Notes: generated from the letters alone by a model not told the origin. 64,000 bases of DNA from CAJCIT01 sp963771305 (GCA_963771305.1 CAVYTS010000026.1:310001-374000), one strand, 5' to 3'; positions 24,405 through 33,707 are shown, numbered from the stretch's first letter. A program made the numbers and translations.

Positions 24405-25628
24405 CTAGGCCGGCTCCGCCACGGCGTGCAAGATGAGGCGCAGCTTCAGAACCTGGTCGAGGATCAGTTCGGCAATGTCGGACTTTTCGGCAGGGCCAGC
24501 ATGGATCGTCTCGCCACCCCGGGTGACCATCGTGACTTCGTTGAGATCGGACTCGAAGCCCGTGCCTTCGTGGCCCACGAAATTGGCTACAACCATATCG
24601 CAGTTCTTGGTCTGCATTTTGCGGCGCGCCTCTTCAACCAGATGGTCCGTCTCCGCAGCAAACCCGATCAGGAGCCGGTCGCCCTTATTCTGTCCCACCT
24701 CGGCGAGGATATCCGGTGTTGGGTCGAGTTCCAACAAGAGCCGCGCCGCCGTCTTCTTCATCTTGTGCTGCGGTACCTTGGCCAGATGATAATCGGCGAC
24801 CGCTGCCGCCTTGATGATGATCGTGGCGGGGCCGAGATGCTCCATGACCACGTTGCGCATTTCTTGGGCGGTGCGTACGCGAACCACTTCGATTCCCAAC
24901 GGCGGCGGCACTGACACCGGCCCGGAAACCAGAACCACATGGGCTCCCCGGGCAGCGGCCGCATCCGCGATGGCGTACCCCATTTTCCCGCTGGAGCGAT
25001 TGGAGACGAAGCGAACCGGGTCGAGAGGCTCCTGCGTAGGGCCGGCCGTGATCAGTACGCGTTCGCCTTCCAGATCGCGCTTGGTTCTGGACAGGCGATC
25101 CACGGTTTCGGCAATCCGGTGGGGTTCGGCTAGGCGTCCCGCGCCGATGGTGCCGCAAGCGAGCCAGCCTTCCTCGGGGTCGACGAAAACGTGCCCTCGT
25201 GAGCGCAAGGTGGCGACGTTTTCTTGCGTCGCTGGGTGGTCCCACATTTCCGCGTTCATGGCCGGCGCGAGCACAACCTGACCGGTGAACGCGAGATAGA
25301 GCGTGGAAAGGAAATCGTCGGCCAGACCGTGGGCAAACTTAGCCAGCAGGTCTGCCGTGGCGGGGGCGATCACCAGCAGATGGTTATCCCGCGCAACCGC
25401 TATATGTTCAACCGCGCTGGAAAGTGCGTCGCCTTCGCTAGCCTGGGAGAAGAGACCGGTAATCACCTTTTGGCCGCTGAGCGCGGCAAAGGTGAGCGGC
25501 TGGATAAACTCCTGTGCGCTGCGGGTCATCACCACCTGGACTGCATGGTTCTTGTTCTGCAGGGCGCGAACCAACTCCGCTGCCTTATAGGCGGCAATGC
25601 CGCCGCCCACTCCCAGCACAAGGCGCAT
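24405..25628 (-). CDS. coaBC: bifunctional phosphopantothenoylcysteine decarboxylase / phosphopantothenate-cysteine ligase
   Basis: A 407-residue coenzyme A biosynthesis enzyme. The N-terminal flavoprotein half (CoaC, about 1-185) has 'LGVGGGIAAYKAAELVRAL' and the 'APAMNAEMW' active-site motif; the C-terminal half (CoaB, about 190-395) has 'LITAGPTQEPLDPVRFVSNRSSGKMGYAIA' text (here split: ITAGPTQEPLDPVR, NRSSGKMG). It joins cysteine to phosphopantothenate and decarboxylates the product. The order rpoZ-coaBC downstream of gmk is conserved in many bacteria. Confidence 0.94.
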   Translation of the reverse strand: MRLVLGVGGGIAAYKAAELVRALQNKNHAVQVVMTRSAQEFIQPLTFAALSGQKVITGLFSQASEGDALSSAVEHIAVARDNHLLVIAPATADLLAKFAHGLADDFLSTLYLAFTGQVVLAPAMNAEMWDHPATQENVATLRSRGHVFVDPEEGWLACGTIGAGRLAEPHRIAETVDRLSRTKRDLEGERVLITAGPTQEPLDPVRFVSNRSSGKMGYAIADAAAARGAHVVLVSGPVSVPPPLGIEVVRVRTAQEMRNVVMEHLGPATIIIKAAAVADYHLAKVPQHKMKKTAARLLLELDPTPDILAEVGQNKGDRLLIGFAAETDHLVEEARRKMQTKNCDMVVANFVGHEGTGFESDLNEVTMVTRGGETIHAGPAEKSDIAELILDQVLKLRLILHAVAEPA

Positions 25629-25637
25629 AACTAAAGT

Positions 25638-25886
25638 CTATTCGATGGCTGCGAGTCTGGCGGCGATCTCTTCGTCGCGGGTGACGTCGGTATAGGCGAT
25701 GAGGCCGCGGCGCACTTCTTCCATGCCAAGAACGGTCGGCTTCTTGTTCGTGGCCGGCAGCAGGCTGCGCTGGCCATTCTGCAGCTGGCGCGCGCGCTTT
25801 GCGGCAACAATGATAAAGCGGTAGGTGCTGCCTTCCGGATCGTCCGGCAGGGAGTGCATCGAATTAGGCCTGGGGCGTTCTGACAT
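25638..25886 (-). CDS. rpoZ: RNA polymerase omega subunit
   Basis: An 82-residue protein. 'STYRFIIVAAKRARQLQNG' (about 20-38) matches the conserved omega motif, followed by 'KKPTVLGMEEVRRGLIAY' and a charged C-terminal helix. Omega stabilises the beta-prime subunit and promotes polymerase assembly. Its place between gmk and coaBC supports the call. coaBC starts 9 bp downstream. Confidence 0.88.
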   Translation of the reverse strand: MSERPRPNSMHSLPDDPEGSTYRFIIVAAKRARQLQNGQRSLLPATNKKPTVLGMEEVRRGLIAYTDVTRDEEIAARLAAIE

Positions 25887-25970
25887 GTTCTTACCTTTTT
25901 CTAAACGAATGAACTACTTCTCAGCCGGCTAGCGGCTGTTCCAACTTGGAGCCACCCCGGCGGGCGGCCA

Positions 25971-26597
25971 TTAAAACAACAAAGGCGGCTTCTGTTCGAA
26001 GCTCGCCAGAATCGGACGAATCAAATCTTCCATCCGAATACGCCGCACGCGTTCCGCCTTGATGATCGAGGCCAGCGAATCCACCGATTCGTCGACCTGA
26101 TGATTCACCAGCACGTAATCGTACTCGTGATAATTCCGGATCTCCGCTTCGGCTTCGCGCAGCCGCCGGGCGATCACTTCCTCAGCATCCTCGGAACGGG
26201 CTCTTAACCGCTGTTCCAAAATGTCCCGGGACGGCGCCAGAATGAAGATCGAAACCGCTTCCGGAATCTTCTTCATTAATTGTCTCGCACCTTTAACATC
26301 AATGTCGAGTACCAGATCCTTGCCTTCGGCCTCGGCGCGCTCCAGCACTTTCCGGTGCGTACCGTAATAATTGCCGAAAACGTCGGCATATTCCAGGAAT
26401 TCGCCGTGTTCGATACGCTCCTCAAACTCGGCCCGGCTGATATAGACGTAGCTTTCGCCCGGCTTCTCATTACCCCGCGGCTTGCGAGTTGTGTAGGAGA
26501 CGGAGAAGCGCAGGCGCTGGTCAAGGTGCAGCAGCCGCGAAACAAGCGTCGACTTTCCTGAGCCGGACGGAGCGGAAACGATGAAGATAGTGGTCAC
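25971..26597 (-). CDS. gmk: guanylate kinase
   Basis: A 208-residue GMP kinase. The P-loop 'SAPSGSGKSTL' (8-18), the GMP-binding segment 'SVSYTTRKPRGNEKPGESYVYIS' (split: SYTTRKPRGNE, ESYVYIS) and 'LVLDIDVKGARQL' are all present. It converts GMP to GDP, feeding GTP and ppGpp pools. It is 43 bp downstream of the yicC-like gene and 84 bp upstream of rpoZ. Confidence 0.94.
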   Translation of the reverse strand: MTTIFIVSAPSGSGKSTLVSRLLHLDQRLRFSVSYTTRKPRGNEKPGESYVYISRAEFEERIEHGEFLEYADVFGNYYGTHRKVLERAEAEGKDLVLDIDVKGARQLMKKIPEAVSIFILAPSRDILEQRLRARSEDAEEVIARRLREAEAEIRNYHEYDYVLVNHQVDESVDSLASIIKAERVRRIRMEDLIRPILASFEQKPPLLF

Positions 26598-26640
26598 TAA
26601 TCAGATTATTCAGGGCGGGGCGAAAGAATCTCGCGCCTTC

Positions 26641-27582
26641 TCATTCCAAATTCAGAGCCTGCTCCCTTATCTTTTCGATATTAGCTTTAGTGGCAAGCGC
26701 GAGGTTGGTCAGCGTCAGGCCGGCGTCGCCCACACCGGAGGTTTTCGAAAGAATCGTGTTGGTTTCCCGATTCAGCTCTTGCAAGAGAAAGTCCAGCCGT
26801 TTACCCACTTCGCCGCCCTGCCCCAGAATCTGGCGTAGTTCGCGGGTATGGATGTCGAGGCGCGTGAGTTCCTCTTGAATGTCGGAGCGATCAGTAAGAA
26901 GGGCCGCTTCTTCAGCCAAGCGCCGCGGCTCGATGCCCGCGCCGGCGAGTAACTCGCGCAGCCGCTCTTCCAACCGTTGCTGAAACCAGGCCAAAGCTTT
27001 CACGCGGATTTCGCACATGCGACCTGCCTGGAAAAGAATCGCCTCCGCTTCGCTCATCATCTGCTCACGGAGAAGCTGGCCTTCCCGTTCGCGGGTCGCG
27101 TTGAAATGCACGAGACATGCGGTGAACGCGGCCGTAACTTCTGGTTCGAACGCGCCATCCAGCGATTCGGAGGCGCTCTCGCTATCGAACACGCCGGGCA
27201 TCCGAAAAGCCACATTGAGGTCGGGCTCTGCGGAAAGGTCGAATTCGGAAGAGGCCTGGCGAAAAGCCGCCAGGTAGCGAACCAGTAGATCGCGGTTGTA
27301 CGTGTTAGCTGCTTCATCCGTCGTCACCGCGCCGGACGAACGATTGAGCGAAGCGCGCACCTCGACGTGGCCCCGCCCGACGTGCTGCTTCAAAAGGGAG
27401 CGGATAGCGTTCTCGAACGGAGCGAACTCGGAGTGCGTATGGAAGTGCAGATCGAGGCCCCGATGGTTGACGCTGCGCAGGCTGACTGCAAGCTGGCCGA
27501 GCGGCGTGTCGCGTCGTACTCGAGCATATCCGGTCATGCTGCGGACGGGGCGAGCCGGGGAGGTCGATGAGGTTTCAGTCAT
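26641..27582 (-). CDS. yicC: YicC/YloC-family endoribonuclease
   Basis: A 313-residue protein. The N-terminus 'VRSMTGYARVRRDTPLGQLAVSLRSVNHRGLDLHFH' (split: RSMTGYARV, SVNHRGLDL) and C-terminus 'DIQEELTRLDIHTRELRQIL', 'GKRLDFLLQELNRETNTILSK' are the paired signatures of the YicC family. E. coli YicC cleaves small RNA such as RyhB. The gene commonly precedes gmk, as here. It follows the ABC exporter gene by 15 bp. Confidence 0.92.
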   Translation of the reverse strand: MTETSSTSPARPVRSMTGYARVRRDTPLGQLAVSLRSVNHRGLDLHFHTHSEFAPFENAIRSLLKQHVGRGHVEVRASLNRSSGAVTTDEAANTYNRDLLVRYLAAFRQASSEFDLSAEPDLNVAFRMPGVFDSESASESLDGAFEPEVTAAFTACLVHFNATREREGQLLREQMMSEAEAILFQAGRMCEIRVKALAWFQQRLEERLRELLAGAGIEPRRLAEEAALLTDRSDIQEELTRLDIHTRELRQILGQGGEVGKRLDFLLQELNRETNTILSKTSGVGDAGLTLTNLALATKANIEKIREQALNLE

Positions 27583-27597
27583 TAGGTAGAACGCTTC

Positions 27598-29538
27598 TCA
27601 CTCGGCAAGCACGTTATTGTCGGTGTGCTGAAGTTCGTGGAGGCGCTGGTACATGCCACCCGCTGCTACGAGAATCTCGTGGGTTCCCGTCTCAGTGATT
27701 TGGCCGCAATCCAGCACCGCGATCTTGGTCGCGCTACGAATGGTCGACAGTCGGTGCGCAATCACAATGACCGTGCGGCGTTCCATCAGCACACCGAGCG
27801 CTTGTTGAACCAGCACTTCCGATTCGGTGTCGAGGTGGGATGTCGCTTCATCGAGAATTAGGATCGGCGCATCCTTTAACAGGGCGCGTGCGATGGAGAT
27901 GCGCTGGCGCTGTCCTCCGCTGAGCCGCTGGCCTCGTTCTCCGATGCGGGTGTTGTAGCCATCTGGAAGGGTGCGGATGAACTCATCGGCACGCGAAGCC
28001 TTCGCAGCCGCCAGGACTTCCTTCTGGTCTGCAAACGGCCTGCCATACGCGATATTGTTGAAAACCGTGTCGTCGAAGAGGAACGTGTCCTGCGCGACAA
28101 TGCCGATCTTGTCGCGCAAGGCGGTCAGTTTCAGGTCACGAATATCTTTGCCGTCAATCCGTATGCTGCCGGACGTCACGTCGTACATCCGCTGCGCCAG
28201 GTTGGCGAGCGTTGATTTGCCTGAGCCGCTGGGGCCGACCAGCGCCACAATTTCCCCGGCTTTCACTTCCAGGTTGATGTTCTTGAGAACCACGCGGTCG
28301 GGGGCGGCCGGGTAGCTGAAAAACACTTTATCGAACTTGATGGATTTCTCGAACTTCGTAAAGCGCAGCGGATTCGGTCTCTCAGCGACGCTCTGTTTGC
28401 GGTCGAGGTAGCGGAATACTTCCTCGGCAGCGCCAAGTCCCTGCTGGAAGATATTGTGGATGCCGGTGAGGCGCTTTACTGGTTCATACAACATCAAGAG
28501 GGCAAAGACGAAGCCGGAAAACATTCCGGCGGTCATATCCGCGCTCTTGATCTGCAGACGGGCGTACCAGAGCAGGGCAACAATGGTGACCGCCCCGAAG
28601 AACTCAATGATCGGCGACGGAAGCGCTTGCTGCGCAACGTATTTCAAATTCCCGGCCTTGAGGTTCTTCGAGGCAACACGGAAGCGGTTCGATTCAAAGT
28701 CTTCCGCGCCGAAGCTCTTCACGACTTGGTGGCCCGTGATGGTTTCTTGCAGGATCTGATTCAGTTGCCCGGTCATATCCTGCGCTTTGCGCGTGGTGCG
28801 GCGAATACGGCGCCCCAGTTTCATAGTGGGAACCAACACGAACGGCAACAGCGTGACGCTGACCACGGAAAGCTTCCAATTGATGTTCACCATGACCAGG
28901 ATCAGGAAGAATGCCGAGAACATCTGGCGCAGCCAGTCGGCCAGCATGCTTGAGACGGAAAGCTGGATCTTCTCGATGTCGTTCATGATGGACGACATGA
29001 TCTGGCCGGTCGACTGGTCTTCGAAGAAGTGGGCATCCTGGCGCAGCACGTAATCGAAGACTTGTTGGCGAAGATCGACCACTGCGCTCAACCCCACCCA
29101 GTTCACCAGGTAGTTGCCGGCGTAATCGCACAAGCCTTTGGCAGCGAAGCAAAGCAGTATAGCGATGGCCGCCATCGTCCAGACGTTATGAACGGACGAA
29201 GGGACTAAGTCGCTGAGCAAAAGGCGCAGGCCTATTCCCTTCAGCTCGTAAAGAACCACCGGGTCGTTTGGCGCATCGGGTTGCAACACGCGATCAAAAA
29301 CCACACGGATCAGCGTCGCGAGCAAGCCCTGCGATATGCCCACCACCGCCATGAGCAGAACGGAAACGACCAGGGCAGGGGAGTACGGCCGGGCATAACG
29401 CAGCAACCGGACCATATCACGGGAGGGCCGAAGCGGGCGTTTTCGAGGAATCTGGGGAGAGCTTGAATCTAAATTGTTTGGGCCAGCGCCGTTCTCGCTG
29501 TTCGTCGATGGCCTGCCGCCCTGCGCCGATGAACTCAC
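27598..29538 (-). CDS. MsbA-like ABC exporter (fused membrane and ATPase domains)
   Basis: A type I ABC exporter half-transporter, about 646 residues. Six membrane helices lie in the first half and the ATPase domain in the last about 240 residues: Walker A 'GPSGSGKST', signature 'LSGGQRQRISIARAL', Walker B 'ILILDEATSHLD'. I start at GTG 29538, whose bases overlap the stop of the upstream glycosyltransferase gene (GTGA); ATG 29415 would trim about 41 polar residues. MsbA-type function in lipid A core or lipid export is plausible given the neighbouring GT9 gene, but a multidrug exporter is not excluded. Confidence 0.88.
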   Translation of the reverse strand: MSSSAQGGRPSTNSENGAGPNNLDSSSPQIPRKRPLRPSRDMVRLLRYARPYSPALVVSVLLMAVVGISQGLLATLIRVVFDRVLQPDAPNDPVVLYELKGIGLRLLLSDLVPSSVHNVWTMAAIAILLCFAAKGLCDYAGNYLVNWVGLSAVVDLRQQVFDYVLRQDAHFFEDQSTGQIMSSIMNDIEKIQLSVSSMLADWLRQMFSAFFLILVMVNINWKLSVVSVTLLPFVLVPTMKLGRRIRRTTRKAQDMTGQLNQILQETITGHQVVKSFGAEDFESNRFRVASKNLKAGNLKYVAQQALPSPIIEFFGAVTIVALLWYARLQIKSADMTAGMFSGFVFALLMLYEPVKRLTGIHNIFQQGLGAAEEVFRYLDRKQSVAERPNPLRFTKFEKSIKFDKVFFSYPAAPDRVVLKNINLEVKAGEIVALVGPSGSGKSTLANLAQRMYDVTSGSIRIDGKDIRDLKLTALRDKIGIVAQDTFLFDDTVFNNIAYGRPFADQKEVLAAAKASRADEFIRTLPDGYNTRIGERGQRLSGGQRQRISIARALLKDAPILILDEATSHLDTESEVLVQQALGVLMERRTVIVIAHRLSTIRSATKIAVLDCGQITETGTHEILVAAGGMYQRLHELQHTDNNVLAE

Positions 29539-30449
29539 GCGTGGGCCTCTTCGAGAACTCGCAAACGTTCGAGCGCCGCGACGACATGCGAGACCGACAC
29601 GGATTGAAGGCCTTCCGGGGCAACGATTATTTCCGACTCCGTGCGCCACGGACCCCAGATAGCCGGTTTGGAGGGTCCAAACAAAACCACCGAGCGAACG
29701 CCAAAAGCGGCGGAGATATGAGCAGGACCGCTGTCGTTTCCGACAAACAAGGCAGCCCGCGAAAGCAGCGCCTTGGCGCCTTCCAACCGCTCACGGAAAA
29801 CTCGGAACTGGGAAAACGGCGTCGTGTCGTCGGCCGGCCCCGCGAGGAACACCGGCGTAATGTTCCAGAGGCTGAGGTAACGCGCCAGTTCACAGAAGCG
29901 GTCTGCCGGCCAGCACTTATCCGGTGACGACGCAAAAGCGTGCAGCACCGCGTACTTGCCCTGCAAGGGGGAATCCGCGGCCGTCAAGCCCGCTCGTGGA
30001 ATTGGCGTGATCTCGACGCCGAGTGCGAACGCGACGGAGGCGAGATGTTCCGCTGTGTGTACGGTTCGGTTCACGCCGAGAATCGCTTGTGCGCGGCCAA
30101 TCCGCAGATTGTAGGGAAGAGTGATCGCATGATGCGAGAAGCCGGCACGCCAGCGGGCTCCGCAGAGCGCCGTCATCCACATGCTGCGCGATCCGCCATG
30201 CAGGTTGATGCACAGGACCGGCTTCCAGAGGCGAACCGCCCGCCAGGAAGGTTCGATAACGGCGGCAACATGGGGATGATTCTCAAACACGGCAGCGAAT
30301 CGTGGTTCCACCACCACTCCGATTTCGAGATCGGGGCGCGCCTGTTTTAACAGCGCGATGCAGGGAGTGGTGAGGACACAGTCCCCCAGCGAGCGCAGAC
30401 GAATGATGCAAATGCGTGCGCCCCGGGGAAGCTGCTCTAAAACGGTCAT
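29535..30449 (-). CDS. GT9-family (heptosyltransferase-like) glycosyltransferase
   Basis: A 304-residue protein of the ADP-heptose:LPS heptosyltransferase family. 'ICIIRLRSLGDCVLTTPCIALLKQARPDLEIGVVVE' (split: RLRSLGDCVLTTP, PDLEIGVVVE) is the N-terminal fold, and 'LFVGNDSGPAHISAAFG' with 'VVLFGPSKPAIWGPW' form the donor site. It would add a sugar during lipopolysaccharide core assembly on the cytoplasmic face. The ABC exporter gene starts inside its stop codon, supporting a shared envelope role. Confidence 0.9.
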   Translation of the reverse strand: MTVLEQLPRGARICIIRLRSLGDCVLTTPCIALLKQARPDLEIGVVVEPRFAAVFENHPHVAAVIEPSWRAVRLWKPVLCINLHGGSRSMWMTALCGARWRAGFSHHAITLPYNLRIGRAQAILGVNRTVHTAEHLASVAFALGVEITPIPRAGLTAADSPLQGKYAVLHAFASSPDKCWPADRFCELARYLSLWNITPVFLAGPADDTTPFSQFRVFRERLEGAKALLSRAALFVGNDSGPAHISAAFGVRSVVLFGPSKPAIWGPWRTESEIIVAPEGLQSVSVSHVVAALERLRVLEEAHA

Positions 30450-30455
30450 GAGGCG

Positions 30456-30626
30456 TTAGTCTTCGATACGGGCCTGATCGACCAGCATAACGGGTATTTC
30501 ATCCCGGATGGGGTAGACGCGATGGCACTTAGTACACTTGAGGCCGCTGCCGTCCGGCTTAAGCTCCAGCGACTCCTTACAAACGGGGCAAACCAGGATC
30601 TCCAGCAGTTCGGGGCTCAGCGGCAT
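30456..30626 (-). CDS. Trm112-family small zinc-binding protein
   Basis: A 56-residue protein: 'PELLEILVCPVCKESLEL' then 'LKCTKCHRVYPIRDEIPVML'. The CPxC and CxxC pairs make a zinc ribbon, and 'YPIRDEIPVML' is the classic Trm112-family ending. In eukaryotes and archaea Trm112 activates methyltransferases; bacterial copies are often next to lipid A or glycosyltransferase genes, as here. It is 6 bp upstream of the GT9 gene and probably leads this transcript. Confidence 0.88.
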   Translation of the reverse strand: MPLSPELLEILVCPVCKESLELKPDGSGLKCTKCHRVYPIRDEIPVMLVDQARIED

Positions 30627-30742
30627 GAACTCTCATTTTACCAGCCTTGCCGAGCCCAAATCGTAACAATTTATAAGGTTTTGGGTCCGGCCTGAGCGGC
30701 CCGAAGAGCCATGCCGATACGATAGGGTTTCGACGAAGTGGG

Positions 30743-30780
30743 GCGGGTGCCAACACCCGCGCCGGGCGCCCTCGCCCGGC
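30743..30780. repeat. two adjacent GC-rich hairpins, REP-like
   Basis: GCGGGTG-CCAA-CACCCGC (30743-30760) is followed at once by GCCGGGCG-CCCT-CGCCCGGC (30761-30780). The second shares GGGCGCCCTCGCCC with 35172-35185. They lie between the divergent Trm112 and cysteine-synthase-like genes. Confidence 0.55.
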
Positions 30781-30832
30781 TGCCGCAATAACTGCGGAAA
30801 GTGGCCACGGTCTCATCAGTTGAAATCGCGTC

Positions 30833-31762
30833 ATGAGCGTTTCAAACCAATACTCGCGTTCCTTGTCGACAACTCCTTTGGTACCAGTGCAGCTTGAGGC
30901 GCAAGCCCCTGTCATTTGGTGCAAGCTGGAGTTCCTCAACCCGAGCGGGTCTACCAAGGACCGCATCGCCCGCTACATTCTCGAAAAAGCTCTGCGCGAA
31001 GGCCGCCTCAGGCGAGGCATGACGGTGATTGAAGCATCCAGCGGGTCCACCAGCATCGCGATGGCGCTGGCGTGCGCCCAGTTGGGACTGCGATTCACCG
31101 CTGTGATGCCAGAGGGCGTCAGCAGTGAGCGGGTGCTGACCATACGCGCTTATGGCGGTGAGATCCACCTCACACCGAAGGACGCGGGTGTCCACGGCGC
31201 CATTCTCGAGACCGAGCGGCTGGCCGAGAAGACGGGCGCGTTTCTTCCGCGCCAATTCACCAATCCGGAAAACGCAGAAGCCCATCGCCTCGGCACTGCG
31301 CGCGAGATCCTCGAACAGATTCCGGCTGGCACCGTGGACGCCGTCGTCAGTGGTGTTGGAACCGGCGGAACGCTAGTTGGCCTGTATCAGGGCCTGCGTC
31401 AATCCGGTTGCCAGGCGCGGCCTTTTCTGGCTCGTCCGGTGGATCAGGGCGGAGCGTTCGACGTGGAGTGCTGTAGTTTCAGCTGCCGTATTCCCGGTGT
31501 GGTCGAATGTATTTCAACCATCTTCTCGGCTCAGGCCGTGCCGGGCGTCACCACCATTGAAGTGCCGGACCTTGAAGCAATTGAAACCGCGCGGCGTCTG
31601 GTACGGATGGGCTTCCCTGTTGGACCCAGTTCGGGGCTCAACTATCGCGCGGCCGTGCTCGCCGCCAAAGAGTTGCCTGAAGGCTCAGCAATCGTGACCG
31701 TGTTTCCGGATCGTATGGAACGCTACTTCACCACGGACCTGTTCAAGCCTTACCTCGCGTGA
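30833..31762 (+). CDS. PLP-dependent cysteine synthase-family protein
   Basis: A 309-residue fold-type II PLP enzyme. The cofactor lysine is in 'NPSGSTKDRIARYIL' (about 37-51), the substrate loop is 'EASSGSTSIAMALA', and the phosphate-binding loop is 'SGVGTGGTLVGLYQGL'. The 'ASSGST' form of the loop differs from the 'TSGNTG' of classical CysK/CysM and recalls the cysteine desulfhydrase (Cds1-like) branch, so cysteine synthesis and degradation are both possible. It stands alone after the REP-like hairpins. Confidence 0.85.
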   Translation: MSVSNQYSRSLSTTPLVPVQLEAQAPVIWCKLEFLNPSGSTKDRIARYILEKALREGRLRRGMTVIEASSGSTSIAMALACAQLGLRFTAVMPEGVSSERVLTIRAYGGEIHLTPKDAGVHGAILETERLAEKTGAFLPRQFTNPENAEAHRLGTAREILEQIPAGTVDAVVSGVGTGGTLVGLYQGLRQSGCQARPFLARPVDQGGAFDVECCSFSCRIPGVVECISTIFSAQAVPGVTTIEVPDLEAIETARRLVRMGFPVGPSSGLNYRAAVLAAKELPEGSAIVTVFPDRMERYFTTDLFKPYLA

Positions 31763-32186
31763 ACGATCGCTTCAAACAAACCACGCATCATACAAACACA
31801 GGCCACAGAACCGCGCGCGTGAGCAAGCGGATGCTTCGGAACCGCGCGCGTCGCTCTCCGCCCCTGAGCAAGCCAGCGGATACATGACAAAGCCGACCGG
31901 GACGAGCGCGCCTCTGTTCCCAAGGCGACCACTCATTTATTTTCGTCAACCGTAGCCCAATCGCAGCGTGGACAGAGCGAGCCTGTCCCAGGATGCCGTA
32001 CAGTCGACTTGCCACTCATCACTCTGCCCACGTTTTTTACCAAAACCTTTGAAATCTCGTACAAGGCAGTCCTGCGCAAGCAGGTGAGCAACCACCGGCG
32101 CGGCTCGCGGTTTGCCCATTACAATGCACGTAGGAGCGGGGAAATGAGTACGCCTACTGTTTACCAATGTCACCATCATCTGTGAC
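31763..32186 (+). other. 424-bp intergenic stretch with dispersed-repeat fragments
   Basis: No intact gene is seen. GAACCGCGCGCGT occurs at 31808-31820 and 31839-31851; the same 13-mer recurs inside the membrane-protein gene at 36564-36576, within a longer shared block CACAGAACCGCGCGCGT. Near the end, TAGGAGCGGGGAA precedes an ATG at 32144 that opens only a 13-codon frame; this may be the stump of a lost gene. Confidence 0.55.
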
Positions 32187-32993
32187 GTGCGAACCTCCGC
32201 GACCCAATACATTTGCGGCCGGAATGAGCGAGTCGAACACCGCAGTTGCAGTGGGCACCGCGACTCGCCCTTCGGAAAGCCTCGATACGAATACGGCCCG
32301 CTGCGAGTGGCCATCTTTAACCGCGACTTAGGCTACTCGTTCGAAGTCGAACCGGCATGTCGCGTCTATACCGCATGTCGAACCAATGAGCACGGCAATC
32401 CGATCTGGTCGAAGCCACATCGAATTGAGCAACCAAAGAAGTCAGGGAAAACACGCCACTACCATATCGAGACAGTCGATACCGGCGAGGCGTAGAGAAA
32501 TGTTCGGCTACCTTGCGCGCCATCTCATCAGCACAACGCTCGAGACGCGCGATTCGGAATTGCTGAGCGAGTCCCAAATGGACGGCTGGTATATCGACCC
32601 GCCTGCGGCGTGGCTGAATCCGCATTCCCCCCTGCCGCCCGGAAAGTTCACGTACATATCTGTTTTCACAAGCGAGAAAGACGACTACAAGTTCACCGAA
32701 ACCGGCAAACGCGAAACAGGCTTTGCCCTTCTGTATACGCGAACACAGACCCAGGTTTGTCGGGACGCGACAGGAAACTCAAGAGACTATCGAAGCGTTC
32801 TTCATCAAGAAGTCACTGAATTCTCAGAGACGCCTCTTGAGCCGGACCTCTTCGTTCCGCCGCTCGACTTCGACGCGTGCCGCAGCTTCCCGATTCGTTA
32901 CACTACTCGTTCGCCTACCGTATTAGGCTTCAATGGGAGATGTTGAAAGATTCGATTAGTCTGCTGAAGAGAATAGCTAAGTACAACCACTGA
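32187..32993 (+). pseudogene. acidobacterial hypothetical gene with two compensating frameshifts
   Basis: Three pieces in two frames read as one protein. Piece 1 (32187 to about 32490) runs 'TSATQYICGRNERVEHRSC' to 'ETVDTGE'. Piece 2 (to about 32876), one frame over, continues 'RREMFGYLARHLIST' to 'LFVPPLDFD'. Piece 3, back in the first frame, gives 'RVPQLPDSLHYSFAYRIRL' and 'WEMLKDSISLLKRIAKYNH' before TGA at 32991-32993. Thus about +1 near 32490 and -1 near 32876. The text resembles a Solibacter-type hypothetical family of about 270 residues with unknown function. The first codon is GTG. Decay or a sequencing error are both possible. Confidence 0.75.
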
Positions 32994-33062
32994 ATCGTCT
33001 CAGTGAGCTTAGCAGCAGTCGCTGTCCTGGACAGGTTTGCGAGGGGTTGCGAAACACACTTT

Positions 33063-33386
33063 TTACTTGGGCATTATTAGGGGCACGTCGGTCGGATTGT
33101 TCGTCCCCTCTTTCGCGCCATTTAAGGTCGACGCCTTAATCCTGACGTGACCTCGCGGCGTGAGGTCCATCGTCGAGCGGTTGAACTCGGCCGCATCGGC
33201 GTAGACGGCAACGCCGCCCATGAATACTTGAACGTTGCCCTTGAGAGTGATGATGTCGGCGTCCGTGCTCATCTGCTCAGCCAGAAGCTTCACATCGCCT
33301 ACCTGCTCTACTTTGGAGGGCTTCTGTTGACTGACGAGACTAATCGAACACAAACAAAACAGCCCCAGCAAACTGATTAATCGCAT
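33063..33386 (-). CDS. small exported LptA/OstA-like protein
   Basis: A 107-residue protein with a signal peptide (1-20) and one short beta-rich unit, 'DADIITLKGNVQVFMGGVAVYADAAEFNRSTMDLTPRGHVRI' (split: ITLKGNVQV, VYADAAEFNR, GHVRI). This matches the repeating strand pattern of LptA/OstA lipopolysaccharide-transport proteins, though it is shorter than full LptA. It may bind lipid A or simply share the fold. It is isolated between a broken gene and the membrane-protein pair. Confidence 0.65.
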   Translation of the reverse strand: MRLISLLGLFCLCSISLVSQQKPSKVEQVGDVKLLAEQMSTDADIITLKGNVQVFMGGVAVYADAAEFNRSTMDLTPRGHVRIKASTLNGAKEGTNNPTDVPLIMPK

Positions 33387-33707
33387 CCTGGGCTCCTGAC
33401 GTCTCAGTATGCGCCTAAAATGTTTTTAAAATTCGGCCTGTTCCGCAGCTGGTCTTTCGCCTTTGACCTATAATTCTTGAAACAGGAATCCGGCCAAACG
33501 AGGCCCAACTTGTTTCGACTGTCTGCGGACGCGATGGCGCTTGCGCTGCCGACGTTTATCTCAGCCAAAGTGTCAAGCCTTCGAATGCCGGGTGCCATGC
33601 CGTCGTTGGCCGTACGTGGCATCGGCGTGTCTTTGAGATGATCAATCAACTGAGGCTCCTCCGTGTTGAAGGAGTCGCGGGTGCACGGCTAGCGCTGACA
33701 GTAGCGA
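33387..33707. other. 321-bp intergenic stretch without a recognised feature
   Basis: I see no convincing gene, RNA or repeat. An 81-codon minus-strand frame exists at 33404-33649, but its composition and lack of a ribosome-binding site give no support. Promoters for the divergent OstA-like gene and the membrane protein at 33708 should lie here. Confidence 0.5.

Noticed and set aside
32144..32185. A 13-codon frame MSTPTVYQCHHHL with an excellent ribosome-binding site
   Set aside because: Too short to support as a gene; it is possibly the stump of a lost gene and is noted only in the intergenic entry.
33404..33649. An 81-codon minus-strand frame
   Set aside because: No ribosome-binding site, no recognisable motif and unlikely composition.
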